Source of the DNA: Perca fluviatilis
Taxonomy: Eukaryota > Chordata > Actinopteri > Perciformes > Percidae
Direction of reading: 5' to 3'
Length of the DNA: 64,000 bases
Assembly: GCF_010015445.1 (NCBI RefSeq)
Contig: NC_053119.1
Location: forward strand, 2,355,727 to 2,419,726
A model generated the notes under the pieces. The model did not search any database, was not told the DNA's origin, and saw nothing but the letters and a program-made list of their open reading frames with translations. Below, one piece after another: positions 33,804 to 45,578 of the stretch (within the stretch, counting starts at the first letter, position 1; each line of letters starts with the position of its first letter). The position numbers were made by a program, and so were the translations under genes.

Positions 33804-34364
33804 GGGTCAAAATCATAGTAAAGCATCTTGTCAAGCGCTGAAATTACAAAGGAAAATGGAACTTTGACTTGCCTAGGAAACAGAGAAAATTTGTTTTAAA
33901 ATTATTAAAGACTAATCCACATTTAAATGTTGAGGTTACTAAACCAGTTGATGAATTGACACCTAGAGAGTGGATGTTGAATAAATTGGGATTTTATTAT
34001 GTCGAGCCGTTTCTGAGCGATTTAGAAAGATGGACCGATTCTAGATATCCTATTTCCGGTAGTTTTCATAAGAGTGATTTAAATTTGATAAGAGAATATG
34101 TAGTTGAAAATACAAAAGTAGCTGATTCAACATGGGATATATCATATATGATGGAAGTTCTAAAATGCATGGGAACTTTTGAGTGCACAATACCCCGAAA
34201 ATGTTCGAAAAGCTACAATACGAAAAGATAAGCGCTTATTTAAACATTTCATGTTGGCTCAAGAGACAGGTGAGCAAGGGGGAGAGCAGGGACATCGTTA
34301 GGCCTGTTTTAGGGGGGCTGAAGCTACCCCAAAATGTTCCTAAGCCCCCCCAAATAATAAGAAA

Positions 34365-34403
<39 letters not shown>

Positions 34404-36978
34404 TAATATATTTTCTCTTTTTTTTTTTACAGTGCACTCTGTATCACTCACTACTTTGAATCAATCTTCCTTCACCATTCATCTGTTTGTGTCGTCGTCC
34501 ACTGCAGTCAGTCTGTTTTATTTATATTTCACGAACTGTCAGCTGGTGGAAAAGACGGAGGCTCAACGAGCCCGCGTGCACGTAACGGTATGTGGACGAG
34601 CGAGGTAGAGAGGGACTGAAGAGAGAGAGCGCCTGGCGGCATTAAAACAAAGCAGCATGCTATCTCTATAGTATTAACAGTCCCCACAGAATGTTGTCAC
34701 TGAAAACTAAATGTTATAGTGTCACTGTTAATGCTATTGTACTGTTATATCCTTCAATTTATTGAGCAGATGGATACTGGATGATATTTTGAGAGAGGGA
34801 GAAAGAGAGTTTTCTTCCTAAACAGGCATTTGTTGGCAGGTCTAGGCACTAAGGCATAGCCTAAACTAAATTATTTTATGATATTTATTATATATGCTAT
34901 ATTCTGACCAACTTAACTTTCTACATTATGTTATACAGTATGTAGATTTTGTAGGCTAGGCTCTACATGAACATACATACATATCAGTCCCTCCAGGAAT
35001 TTGCGATGTTGCGATTGAAACAATTCATGCAAATTCAACCAATCACCCTGGTTTTTATTTTTAAAGTATAGTATACACAAAAATTTTATTTATTTTTTTC
35101 TATCGCAACTTCATTGCAACAAAAATATAAGTACGTTCCCCCCCATGCAGCTTTGATGCAGCTTTGAAGTATCTAAAAGCTAACATTAGAATAACATTTG
35201 TAAGTAAGATTTTACAAGGTAAAGTTTTGTATAGCCTGGAGGCTAAGCCCCCCCTGTCTTTCAATCCTAGTGACGTCCCTGGGGGAGAGGATGGTGTTGC
35301 AGCCGCATGCCCTCTGACCCTTCCCCAGGCCGCAGCTATGAATAAACATGGAGACAAAAAGTCTAGCTCAGAGACAGAGCCATTTAACTATAAATCATTA
35401 TATCCCGCTTTGAATAATATTACAAAACCACCGGTAGACACAGACGACCAAATAGATGAAATAGACGAAGATTTAATGTGGTCATTTGCAAATACGAAAG
35501 ATTCAAAAAATTTTAAACCAATTAGGAAAGTTGTGTCAGAGGTTATTTTTCCCTGAGAAATGTGATACAAGTCTAAGCTATAGAGCATATTTAATGTGAA
35601 GAGTTGTGGTTTCTGAATTGTTTGAAAGCGTTTGAAGCTGCAGAACGAAGGTTTTCTGATGATGAGAAAAAGTGCAATGAGCGTAAGCTGATGTTTGTGC
35701 GTGAGTGCATTGAGGCTGGATTTAAAAGGATTCTTGTCATAAAAAGGTCGAACCAAAATCAGAGAAATCAGATGTGTCGGATAAAATTTTTAGATGCTTT
35801 TACACAGCATTAACAAAATATCATCTAGACAAAAAGGCTGATATTACATGGAAAGCCCTTAGACATAACCACATAGCAAAGATTATGTCTTATGTTTCAT
35901 ATGACGAGGTGCAGAGATTTTTACATTGGATTGTATTAATATTAGACTATAATAAACAGCGTATGCAGGAGTCTACAGAGATGGAGAAAGATGAACATGT
36001 TGAAGCTCCTTTATTCATTTTTGATGATAAGGTTATGGAGAAACCACTAACTTTGGACACGCCCAATCCGTTAATTAACCCATTAGGATTCATTAATTGG
36101 TGGACGTCAGTGCTACTGCATGGAGCGATGTCTGGGAAGGATGTGAGATATATTTTGAAGACTTTAATGCCTAATGTGTCAATGGAAACTCTAATTGAGG
36201 AATGTCCAACATTGAGCTTTGATAATGATGGCCCAGTAGAGGGAGAAGTTACCATTAGCGATAAATTTCCCTGGGTGTCTAAGACACATCAGACAAAAAA
36301 CACTGTGGCAGGACAGGATGTCACACAAATATTAAACTGCAAAAAGAGATCAGAGGAAAATGTATCAGAGTTTGCAATTCGGTTTCTTAAATGTTGGAAG
36401 GAACAGACAAAATTTGATGTTTCGGATAAAGCTGACGCATTTTTTGCATCAATGCTGATTAATGGACTGGGTACGAAAGAGGCCTTTGAAATTAGCATGT
36501 CCTGACCTGTTCTCATTAAGTCCTGCAGAGTTATTGAAGAAAATAAGAGCATTAGAAGCAATTAATCTCTTTACTCTTTTCAGGCTGTCAGTGAACAGAA
36601 GATCAAATTTTAGGATTTCAAACAGGAAATAGAATGAGAGGAAATGCAATGAGAGGAAGAAGTGGAGGAGCTAGACAATCGTATGATACACCGCGTTACA
36701 GATATGGAGGGAATAATGATGGCACAAGTTATCAAAATAATATTAATAATCGTGATGTTATTGACCGAGAGCGTAGGGCCAATAATTATAATTATAATTA
36801 TTGCGGGAAACACGGACACTATATTCGGAATTGTCAGATGAGACGACAAAATAACGAAAAAGAGACGGGGGAGTATAGAGATAGGCAAGCCCCATATGCG
36901 AGACAAACAAACGAACCAACAGCACCAACAGCACCACCTTTTGGACAAGGACAGGGACTAACACGAGAAAAAAACTGA
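33804..36978 (+). pseudogene. Endogenous retrovirus gag region, broken
   Basis: An old retroviral Gag copy. It starts MGQ (33,804; myristoylation-type start) and breaks after about 21 codons. A matrix-like frame (33,869-34,231) holds LTPREWMLNKLGFYYVEP. A hAT element then interrupts it (34,287-35,281). Downstream frames are 35,338-35,556 and 35,774-36,505, the latter capsid-like with a possible major homology region (RSEENVSEFAIRFLKCW). The last frame, 36,634-36,978, is Arg/Asn-rich with one zinc knuckle, YCGKHGHYIRNC, whose first Cys is replaced by Tyr. At least four breaks separate these frames. No protease, polymerase or envelope follows. It lies in the zinc-finger gene's intron, same strand. 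Confidence 0.75.
34287..35281. mobile_element. hAT-type non-autonomous element inside gag
   Basis: The ends CAGGGACATCGTTAG and CTAGTGACGTCCCTG are inverted, and the flanks are identical GGGGAGAG (34,279-34,286 and 35,282-35,289). That is the 8-bp target duplication of hAT elements. The interior has a TA microsatellite (34,369-34,400) and no transposase. Confidence 0.88.
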
Positions 36979-36997
36979 CAACAGACCCACAACTTTT

Positions 36998-37449
36998 TTG
37001 TGGCCAAATAATTGAAATGGTTCTTTTCCACAATAAGACAACCGACAGAGGGACACGAATAATTTTCAGCTTATGCAAGTGCAGTTTTATTCAAACAGTG
37101 AACAGAATGAGCATACAGCCACGTCTGCCCTAGGATGAACCACATGTACATCATAGTGAATACCTTTTAAACACTTTTTGTGCTTACACAGCATGAGACA
37201 TCTATTTCAGTTGGAACAGTTTACTCTTAAACTACACCTTTTATGGCACGTGCGCCTAATAGATTCCCACATTCCTGGCTCCAATTCCTCTGTGTGAAAG
37301 TTGTGCCCATTCTAAGCTAGGTTTTACTGTGAGACCATATCATCTTAAACTGACTGGTCTCTAGAAATTCCTTAGAATAGATAAGATACATTCAAACATC
37401 TGCATGCACACATACCAAACCTATCATCTGTATATATTATTATATCACA
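36998..37449 (-). mobile_element. LTR on the minus strand
   Basis: Read on the minus strand it starts TGTGATATAATAATATATAC, has a TATA-like CCATAAAAGGTG and a poly(A) signal GAATAAAACTGC (37,094-37,083), and ends near 37,000. It points toward the gag region, opposite to gag's own direction, so it is not that element's normal 3' LTR. Confidence 0.55.
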
Positions 37450-37800
37450 GTGGCGGCTGATGAAAAATATTCTAGGTGGGGCTGTTTGTGCGGGGGGTCT
37501 GGGGGTCCTTTTTGAAAATCGTAAAGGTAAATTCCTGCATTCTGGTGCATTTTAGGGTGACCAGCTGGAGATCCCAAATCATATGTCAAATTCATATGTG
37601 GGTAAATTTCAATGTTTCACACATATTGACTCATATTTGTTATTCACTATTTAATATAGGCCAACAAATTAAAAATGAGACATTGTTAGATGTTGATGCA
37701 GAGGAGCGCTGCTCAGTTTTAAAACAGCCAGACAGGTGACCACAGGTAGTTAGACCTCCACTTAGACTAGGCTACACGGGAACTGGTTTCTGCTGAACTG
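37450..37800. repeat. Fragment of a dispersed DNA element
   Basis: Starts CAGTGGCGGCTGATGAAAAA, the look of a hAT-type terminus in fish. The partner end is not found. Confidence 0.4.
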
Positions 37801-38729
37801 TCATTTAATGATCATAAATGAATATAGTACAATTCTCCTTAGTTATAGTCATAGTTCACTGGACCAGTAACTAGATAGTGTAGGCTACTGTGCATTCATC
37901 AAACAACAGGGAGAGGACACCTCAATGTTTTTTGTATAAATTATTATATTATATTATTATATTTTGATGTATATTTTTGTTTTTTTTAACTGATGAATAC
38001 ACAGTTACAGTCATGTTTACACTGGACATTGAGTTTATTAATTTCATTATCTTTATAGTTTCTACATTTCAGATTCCAATTTCTGCAGTCTTTCTTTTCT
38101 ATGTCCATACATATGAGGAAGCTAAGCATATAATGTGTAGAGAAGGAAACTCGGCCTCTGTAAAAACAAAAGTGGCAGATAATAGCAGACCGACTGAATG
38201 CTAGTCCAAAAATATACATTTATGAACTACTGCTGTTAACTGAAACCAATGAAGGAGTCAATTGGCATTTGCACAAACACACAGCTGTACACTTTGCCTT
38301 AAAAGCTAGCAGTGGGAGTTAATGTTACTTAGGAAATGTATGTTTTATCACATACGAGAGAGAGGTAGCGATGGAATGAGAGGTATGTAGTAACATTATC
38401 TTCTACTCACTTTTAAAGTGCTCATATTATATTTTTAGGCTGCTTATGCATTCAGAAGGTCCACGATCGTCTGCCAAGCTTTCTCTCGCTGTTTCATTAT
38501 AGTGTTACAGTTGTTTCACTTAATTTGCCTGAAAATATTTGAATATTTTGGAACTTATAAAAGTTATAAAGAGTACATTTGTTTCCATAATAACATGTCT
38601 GCAACCGGCACATCATTTCCTTCATTTTGTCATAAAGTATTGTATAAAGAGTTAAAATTGTGAGTGAGAGAAAGTCCAGGATTTAAAAAAGGTTTTTCAC
38701 TAACTCTCTCTGGTTGTCTGTTGCTATAG

Positions 38730-39091
<362 letters not shown>

Positions 39092-40164
39092 TGAACATGT
39101 TTCAGAGCCCAGCTGTTTCCTCCTGTCTCCTCCTCTTGCCAGACCAGACCAGCAGTAACGACTATTTAAGTTTAGGAAAAAGATCGTGTTTGGATTAAAA
39201 CATTACCAAAGAACACACATTCTTCTTCTTTGGATAAGATTAGACTATTTGCTGCAATAGCATATTGCTGTCTTCTACTTTTTTTACCGACATTGTCTTA
39301 AATTATTAGTTTTTAGATCCAAAATTGATCCGATCCGTGACTCAAAACCGTCATCCTGACCTTGAGTTTTGTGATCCCTTGCACCCATAGTTATAACCTT
39401 GTTATATCATTTGTGTAAGAATAACAAGTAAAGGACCAAATGGAAACTAGAAAATGCAATTTCTGAAAAGAATTGTAGTGGTGAATGCTAGAATCTTTGT
39501 GAAAACTGTGAAAATGGGGTTTAACAACAAATTTTTTCTTTAGAACATTTGGTGAATGAGGCCCATTGTTCTCATCTTTAGAAACAAGTTTTTTACTTTT
39601 TTACTTTTTTTCTCCTGAAAGGAAGTCAGTATAATTTTCTTTTTATCAATACATGTTTAAGGATTTTAGGATGAACAAAAACTCTCAACATTTTGCAGCA
39701 ATGTTCAAAATAATAATTCTCCGGGCTGCTTTCTCATTTGGGCTTAGACATGGCATGGCTGCTCTAGAGCTATTAGTTTAAACCTTTGAACACATTTTTG
39801 AAACCCTTTAAATACTCCAAAACTCCCAAAAGTTGGAACACAAAATGTTTTAGCATTGTGAGACTATACAGAGATTTGGTCCATGGTTTAGCAAGCAATG
39901 CGTGGAAGGCCTTAATTTGGACATTGATCTAAAATTGGTCCAAACTTTGCTGTCATCCTTACCGACATACTGGAAGTTGGCCATTTTTAATTGTATGCTC
40001 TCTAGTTATTGTTGTTGTGTAGTTTAACATTATATTTTCCTACTTTGTGGAAGTTTCATTTAATATTCTTTGTCTTATATTTTATATTCACTGTTTGTAT
40101 TGTCTGTGACTGAATGCGGTTTTAAATCTATTGAGGTTTCTTAAGACTCAAAGCAAAGACACTG
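39092..40164. other. Zinc-finger gene 3' flank, shared with block D
   Basis: Non-coding, 90 percent or so alike with 50,017-51,110 by eye. Nothing else recognised. Confidence 0.6.
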
Positions 40165-40477
40165 ATGGCACCTTGTATGGCAGCCTTGGCCGCAGTGTGT
40201 GAATGTGTGTGAATGGTGGATGGTTCCTGTACTATGTAAAAGCGCTTTGAGTAGTCTTTAAGACTTTGATGTTCGGAGAAAGGTCTCAAGTCTTTGATGT
40301 CTTTAAAAAGACCGGGACACTTTCATACCTTGAAAATAGACTGAAGACTGAAATGTCAGACACTCATATGTGTCATACTACAACATATTTGAACATTCAA
40401 CATGCATTTACACTGGATGTGTTGCATAGGGTGTTTGGCTACGTGGCAAAAGTGTTAATCGCTAACTCGATAGCTCT

Positions 40478-40987
40478 ATGGCTACTTCCACTCTAAGCGA
40501 GTCCCCACTCCCTCGCAGGATTTCATCTTTATTCAGAGATACTCAGAAAGAAATTGCAGATCTCAAGAATGAGATTCGGATGCTTTTAGAGGACCAAAAA
40601 CACAAGGATGCTTTACTAACAACCTGCCTGAACGTAGCTCACGACCAGTCGCTCCAGATTTCGTCTCTTACGGCGGCCCTCCAGGACACGGAACACTGGG
40701 ATCCATCTGCCTACCACCAGCGCCCATCATCCTGTTCTACGCCCAACTTCAAGGCGTCTTGGACTGAGGTGGTTTGCGGCCGAAAGAGGGCCTCAAATAG
40801 GGCTCCATCGCCTTCTGCATCGCCTCCCACCGTCAGCCTTTCAAATCGCTTCGGCGTTTTGTCAGAGCTGGCGGCTGGTGGATCGGGATCATGCCCGAGA
40901 ACTGGTGTTGCTGGAGCCTCTGTGCGGTGGAGGTCAAAATCATCTCTAGCAAGAAAAAATCTCCATGGAGAAATGTCGCACCTGTAA
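40478..40987 (+). CDS. LINE ORF1-like protein
   Basis: A 169-residue frame starting [20 protein letters not shown]. Residues about 20-65 form a likely coiled coil ([20 protein letters not shown]), followed by a Ser/Pro/Arg-rich region. This fits the nucleic-acid chaperone encoded by ORF1 of L2-type LINEs. The last 20 or so residues are out of the expected frame because of the internal deletion that brings ORF2 next to it. Confidence 0.6.
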   Translation: MATSTLSESPLPRRISSLFRDTQKEIADLKNEIRMLLEDQKHKDALLTTCLNVAHDQSLQISSLTAALQDTEHWDPSAYHQRPSSCSTPNFKASWTEVVCGRKRASNRAPSPSASPPTVSLSNRFGVLSELAAGGSGSCPRTGVAGASVRWRSKSSLARKNLHGEMSHL

Positions 40988-42831
40988 GATTAGAAAAAAG
41001 AGAGTGTCAAAAAGCTGAACGCAGGTGGCGAAAAACATATCTAAAGGTCCATTATGAAATCTATAAAGACAGACTTTGTATTTTTAATGTGGTACTGAGA
41101 AATGCAAGGCGGAGGTTCTTCTCTGAAATTATTTCAAAAAACTCTAATAATTCACGTGCTCTATTTGCTACTGTCGATAGGTTATCAAACCCTCCAGTAC
41201 CAGTAGCATCTGACTTTTTGTCCACCGAAGCTTGCAATAACTTTGCAATCTTCTTTAGTAAAAAAATTCAGAAAATTAGACTTACAGTCAGTGCATCCAT
41301 ATCAGGTACAGGATATGTGCTGTCTCAATGCTTAAGCAAAACAAGTCCTCATATGACACAATTTCAAACGATTCACCAAGGTCAACTGGCGGAGTTTATA
41401 CAAAATCTGAAAACCTCTTCCTGTTGCCTTGATATTTTACCAACTGGCTTTTTTAAAAATGTTTCGAATTGTTTGGTCTCAGATCTTTTACAAATTGTAA
41501 ACATGTCTCTTCAAACAGGCATCTTCCCACAGGCGTTAAAAACTGCAGTAATCAAGCCACTCTTAAAAAAGAATAACCTAGATACATCACTTATGGACAA
41601 CTATAGGCCTATATCAAACCTCCCATTCTTAAGTAAAATTATTGAAAAAGCGGTTTTTCAACAAATAAACCTTTTATTGTCCCAAAAGAATATTTTGGAT
41701 CCCTTACAGTCGGGTTTTCGGCCACATCATAGCACTGAGACAGCTCTTCTGAAAATCTTTAATGATATCCACCTAAGCACAGATAGTGGCAAAACGACAG
41801 TCTTAGTTTTACTAGATCTCAGCGCTGCATTTGACACCGTTGACCACGACATATTATTAAATAGACTGGAAAACTGGGTAGGCCTTTCTGGAACAGTACT
41901 ACAGTGGTTTGAATCCTATTTAAAAAATAGAAATTACTATGTGTCAATAGGTAACTATGCATCTGAGCGTACAAGTTTGACATGTGGAGTTCCCCAAGGC
42001 TCCATCCTGGGGCCTCTACTGTTTAATATATACATGCTGCCCCTAGCTAAAATCATGGAAAACAACAACATAAACTATCACAGCTATGCGGATGATACAC
42101 AGATTTATATAACCTTGTCACCCGGAGACTACAGTCCAATACAACACCTGGCCAGGTGCATTGAACAAATCAACGAATGGATGTGCCAGAATTTCCTAAA
42201 ATTAAATGAAGATAAAACGGAGGTGATCATTTTTGGACCTAAAAATGAACGATTAAAAGTAAATGCTCATCTTCAATCAACAATGTTAAAAACAACAGAC
42301 AAAACAAGAAATCTTGGCATAATTATGGACTCTGACCTAAATTTTAACAGTCACATTAGGTCAGTAACAAAATCTGCCTATTATCATCTTAAAAATATAG
42401 CAAGGGTAAAAGGACTTATGTGCCAACAGGATTTAGAAAAACTTATCCATGCTTTCATTTTCAGTAGACTTGACTACTGCAACGGCGTTTTTACAGGTAT
42501 TCATAAAAAGTCTATTAAACAGCTGCAGCTGATTCAGAACGCTGCTGCACGAGTCCTTACCAACACCAAAAAAATAGATCACATCACTCCAGTTCTGAAG
42601 CCCTTACACTGGCTTCCTGTGCATCAAAGAATAGATTTCAAAATACTCATGTTAGTTTATAAGTCACTAAACGGTTTAGGACCAATTTACCTTTCAAATC
42701 TGCTACTACACTATGAGCCGTTGAGATCCTTGAGATCATCAGGGACGGGCCTGCTGCCCGACCCCAGAGTCGGAACAAAAAGGGAAGCGCTGCGTTCAGC
42801 TTCTATGGTCCCTACATCTGGAACAAACTAA
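40891..42831 (+). CDS. L2-like LINE ORF2: reverse transcriptase, endonuclease absent
   Basis: A 646-codon frame. The first about 25 residues are ORF1 sequence read out of frame. From about residue 22 the normal pre-RT linker begins (KKSPWRN, then [20 protein letters not shown]). RT motifs follow: [54 protein letters not shown] (A), [20 protein letters not shown] (B), [14 protein letters not shown] (C, catalytic Asp-Asp), then [29 protein letters not shown] and LHWLPVHQR. There is no APE-type endonuclease upstream. The C terminus ends slightly early; homologous sequence continues to about 42,900 in another frame. It cannot nick DNA by itself, so if active it would need an endonuclease in trans. 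Confidence 0.85.
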   Translation: MPENWCCWSLCAVEVKIISSKKKSPWRNVAPVRLEKRECQKAERRWRKTYLKVHYEIYKDRLCIFNVVLRNARRRFFSEIISKNSNNSRALFATVDRLSNPPVPVASDFLSTEACNNFAIFFSKKIQKIRLTVSASISGTGYVLSQCLSKTSPHMTQFQTIHQGQLAEFIQNLKTSSCCLDILPTGFFKNVSNCLVSDLLQIVNMSLQTGIFPQALKTAVIKPLLKKNNLDTSLMDNYRPISNLPFLSKIIEKAVFQQINLLLSQKNILDPLQSGFRPHHSTETALLKIFNDIHLSTDSGKTTVLVLLDLSAAFDTVDHDILLNRLENWVGLSGTVLQWFESYLKNRNYYVSIGNYASERTSLTCGVPQGSILGPLLFNIYMLPLAKIMENNNINYHSYADDTQIYITLSPGDYSPIQHLARCIEQINEWMCQNFLKLNEDKTEVIIFGPKNERLKVNAHLQSTMLKTTDKTRNLGIIMDSDLNFNSHIRSVTKSAYYHLKNIARVKGLMCQQDLEKLIHAFIFSRLDYCNGVFTGIHKKSIKQLQLIQNAAARVLTNTKKIDHITPVLKPLHWLPVHQRIDFKILMLVYKSLNGLGPIYLSNLLLHYEPLRSLRSSGTGLLPDPRVGTKREALRSASMVPTSGTN

Positions 42832-43088
42832 CGCAAAACTGTAGGTCGGCTCCTAATCTCAGCTCTTTTAAATCAAGGCTGAAGACCTTTCTTTTTAACA
42901 CTGCCTTTTCTTAATTCATTTTTGTATTTAAATTTTATTTTTTTTATTCATTTATTTTATTATATAATTGTTTCGTCATCTGTTACCAATTTGTATGATA
43001 TTTTTAACTGTTTTTATGTCTTGTGTAAAGCACTTTGAATCGCATTGCTGCTGAATTGTGCTATAGAAATAAAGTTGCCTTGCCTTGA

Positions 43089-43538
43089 TGATGTCATACA
43101 AAATAAAATAAAAAAGAAAGCAACCTGTTTGGACACTAAAGAATGATGGAGCAGCAGGAAACAGACCAGGTCAAATAGCAAACAGCTGATTTATTCATCT
43201 GACTTGTAGAATAAAGTCAATGATTGAATTGTTTTAAATGTCTGGGAATGTGGAACAACTAAATCCAAAATAAATGAGATAAAACAAGGCCACATGCTGA
43301 TTGTGTGACTTGATTTGATGGATTTATTCTTCCTGTTGTGTCTGTGTTTAAACTAATTAAAAGTTACTACAAAAGTAAAAGAACTGAAAGTTCTGTTGTT
43401 GCTGCTGACAGACTCAGTTTATTATTCTAAGTGTCTGACAACATTATGGGATGGATCCCTACAGAGATAGACCTTTTAGTTAAAGAGTAAGATCCTTTTA
43501 GTTTAACATGAAACAGCCCCGAAATCACCATCAACAAA
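43089..43538. other. Block C sequence, no gene
   Basis: Matches 51,105-51,545 in block D. Non-coding. Confidence 0.6.
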
Positions 43539-44002
43539 CTACACCAGACTCCATGTAAATAATCAGGACTTTTAGCGTGTATAGAGCCAGCATATCTCCA
43601 CCAGACTCCATGTAAATAATCAGGACTTTTAGCGTGTATAGAGCCAGCATATCTCCACCAGACTCCATGTAAATAATCAGGACTTTGAGCGTGTATAGAG
43701 CCAGCATATCTCCACCAGACTCCATGTAAATAATCAGGACTTTTAGCGTGTATAGAGCCAGCATATTTCCACCAGACTCCATGTAAATAAGCAGGACTTT
43801 TAGTGTGTATAGAGCCAGCATATCTCCACCAGACTCCATGTAAATAATCAGGACTTTTAGCGTGTATAGAGCCAGCATATTTCCACCAGACTCCATGTAA
43901 ATAATCAGGACTTTTAGCGTGTATAGAGCCAGCATATTTCCACCAGAAGCCATGTAAATAATCAGGACTTTTAGCGTGTATAGAGCCAGCATATTTCCAC
44001 AG
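43539..44002. repeat. 57-bp minisatellite, 8 copies
   Basis: The unit contains CCAGACTCCATGTAAATAAT, then CAGGACTTTTAGCGTGTATA and GAGCCAGCATATCTCCA. Block D has the same array with only 4 copies (51,546-51,778). 57 is divisible by 3, so the minus strand stays open (a 19-residue period). Confidence 0.95.
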
Positions 44003-44643
44003 GTAAATGGGTGAATTAAGGGCTGTTTTATTTAAATGGAGTCTGGTGGAAACATACTGTACATTGCAATGCTTACATTATAATTTTTATTTCTCTTTAT
44101 ACTTACAAATTGTTTTAATTATTTAAGTGTTCTACATTATTTAATACTCAAGTAAAGTACAAGTACCTTGAGTTAAGTACAGTACTTATACTTGAGTAAA
44201 TGTACTCAGTTACAGTCCACCACTAACGCTGATTAATTAACTGAATGTGTATCTGTTGTTTCCCTCCTGACCTCCAGGTGGCAGCGTTCTTTCATTTTAA
44301 ATTTTAAACTGAAAAACTCTGACTTGGAGAGAATAAACCAAACTGGAAGTCTTGTTGCTTCACTATGAAACACATGATTTCCCATGGGTTAAAAAACCCA
44401 GAATTAGCCAAAAGGCTATTTTTCATCTGTAGTCCCCTGCCTTCGATGTTTAAAAAGGCATTTTTAAAATACAAAACAAAAAACAACACAAGCAAACAAG
44501 TCTTAGCACAAAGCATCACAAAAACAGAACACAACAAAACAGAGCTCAACACACAACGTAGCACAAAACAAGACACAACACAAAAGCAGAAGGATGTACA
44601 ACAAAGCAAAACAACAGGGTCTAAAGTAAAAAAAAAAATATAT
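44003..44643. repeat. Block C end and a dispersed repeat
   Basis: Block C ends near 44,175. About 44,395-44,640 contains GCCAAAAGGCTATTTTTCAT and a CAAAACA-rich tail, similar to 26,560-26,610. No gene. Confidence 0.5.
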
Positions 44644-44986
44644 TAGGGCTGTCAATCGATTAAAAAAAATTAACTAATTAATCGCACAATTTGCTGTAGT
44701 TAATCGCGATTAATCGCGTTTTTAAATTGAGAAGCTTGTAGTAATGGATATTTAAATGCAAAATCACTTAAATTTGCAAATATGAAGAGAAAACAAACAA
44801 GGAAAGGTTCTGCTAAGTTCAGAATGTTTAATATCTTTCAGAACAACAGCAGCAACAATTTGGCTTATTTAGTCCTGCTGAAGGCTGCTGAAACGGTTAG
44901 AAACTGTCCGACTTGAGAGCAGATTTTTGTCACCACCCCCAATATTAGCCACATACCTAATATACCATATTCTGAATAATATACAA

Positions 44987-45037
<51 letters not shown>

Positions 45038-45540
45038 AGAGAGAGAATATAAATTACAATCTAGGCAGTACTTAATATCACATGCACAGCAATCCATTAC
45101 CAATGTAAAGCGACATTACACTACATTTCGGCAGCACAGCAGTAGCACAACAGACAAATCAAACTTAAACCGCAGCTCAATGTAGCGAAACAGCAGCTTA
45201 CCGGTGGCGCATCTCTCCTGACGAGACAACATGTCGGAACTAGTACTCGGTCCCGTTAAAGCCCGTGCTCATTCATTTCTGGATTCTAACACATCATCTT
45301 TTTTCTCTTTTGGGATCTTACTGGTCCATGTTTCAACTCTTGGCCGGGCCCGTAAGGGCCTACTTCAATCAGGTAAATCCCTCCTAGAGTAGCGCCCGCC
45401 TGCTCTTATGGAGACGATATACGTTTCTCAGCCGCCACATGAAGTAAACAAACACAGCTGCATTAATTTCGTTAATTTTTTTTACGAGTTAAATATTAAA
45501 AATTAACGCAAAAATACTTAACGTTAATTTTGACAGCCCT

Positions 45541-45541
<1 letters not shown>
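44644..45541. mobile_element. hAT-like MITE (TAGGGCTGTCAATCGATTAA ends)
   Basis: Left end TAGGGCTGTCAATCGATTAA and right end TTTTGACAGCCCTA are inverted, with repeated TTAATCGCGATTAATCGCG near the left. The interior has a TA array (44,990-45,033) and no transposase. The target duplication is obscured by flanking AT. Confidence 0.65.

Positions 45542-45575
<34 letters not shown>

Positions 45576-45578
<3 letters not shown>

Larger units (their letters stand above)
40165..43088 (+). mobile_element. L2-like LINE with ORF1 and ORF2, endonuclease region missing
   Basis: The insertion is confirmed by the empty site in block D near 51,110. It ends with a (TTGCC)n-type tail (AAAGTTGCCTTGCCTTG) after AATAAA. 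Both ORFs overlap by 97 bp in different frames, and the endonuclease region expected between them is gone. It has the longest intact reverse transcriptase ORF in the window. Confidence 0.88.

Noticed and set aside
35164..35556. 130-codon frame read as one protein
   Set aside because: It joins the 3' end of the hAT element with gag sequence; the hAT-derived part (to 35,281) is not part of a gene.
37977..38204. Possible small exon sharing EEAKHI.CREGNSASVKTK with 48,752-49,081
   Set aside because: The two copies differ by indels that shift the frame elsewhere, and borders are not splice-like. The similarity is explained by the block C/D duplication.
43531..43992. 153-codon minus-strand repeat frame (19-residue period)
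   Set aside because: 57-bp minisatellite without stops. Copy number differs freely between C and D and no domain is recognisable.
43539..44002. CRISPR-like regular repeat array
   Set aside because: Tandem units without unique spacers, in a vertebrate genome; it is a minisatellite.
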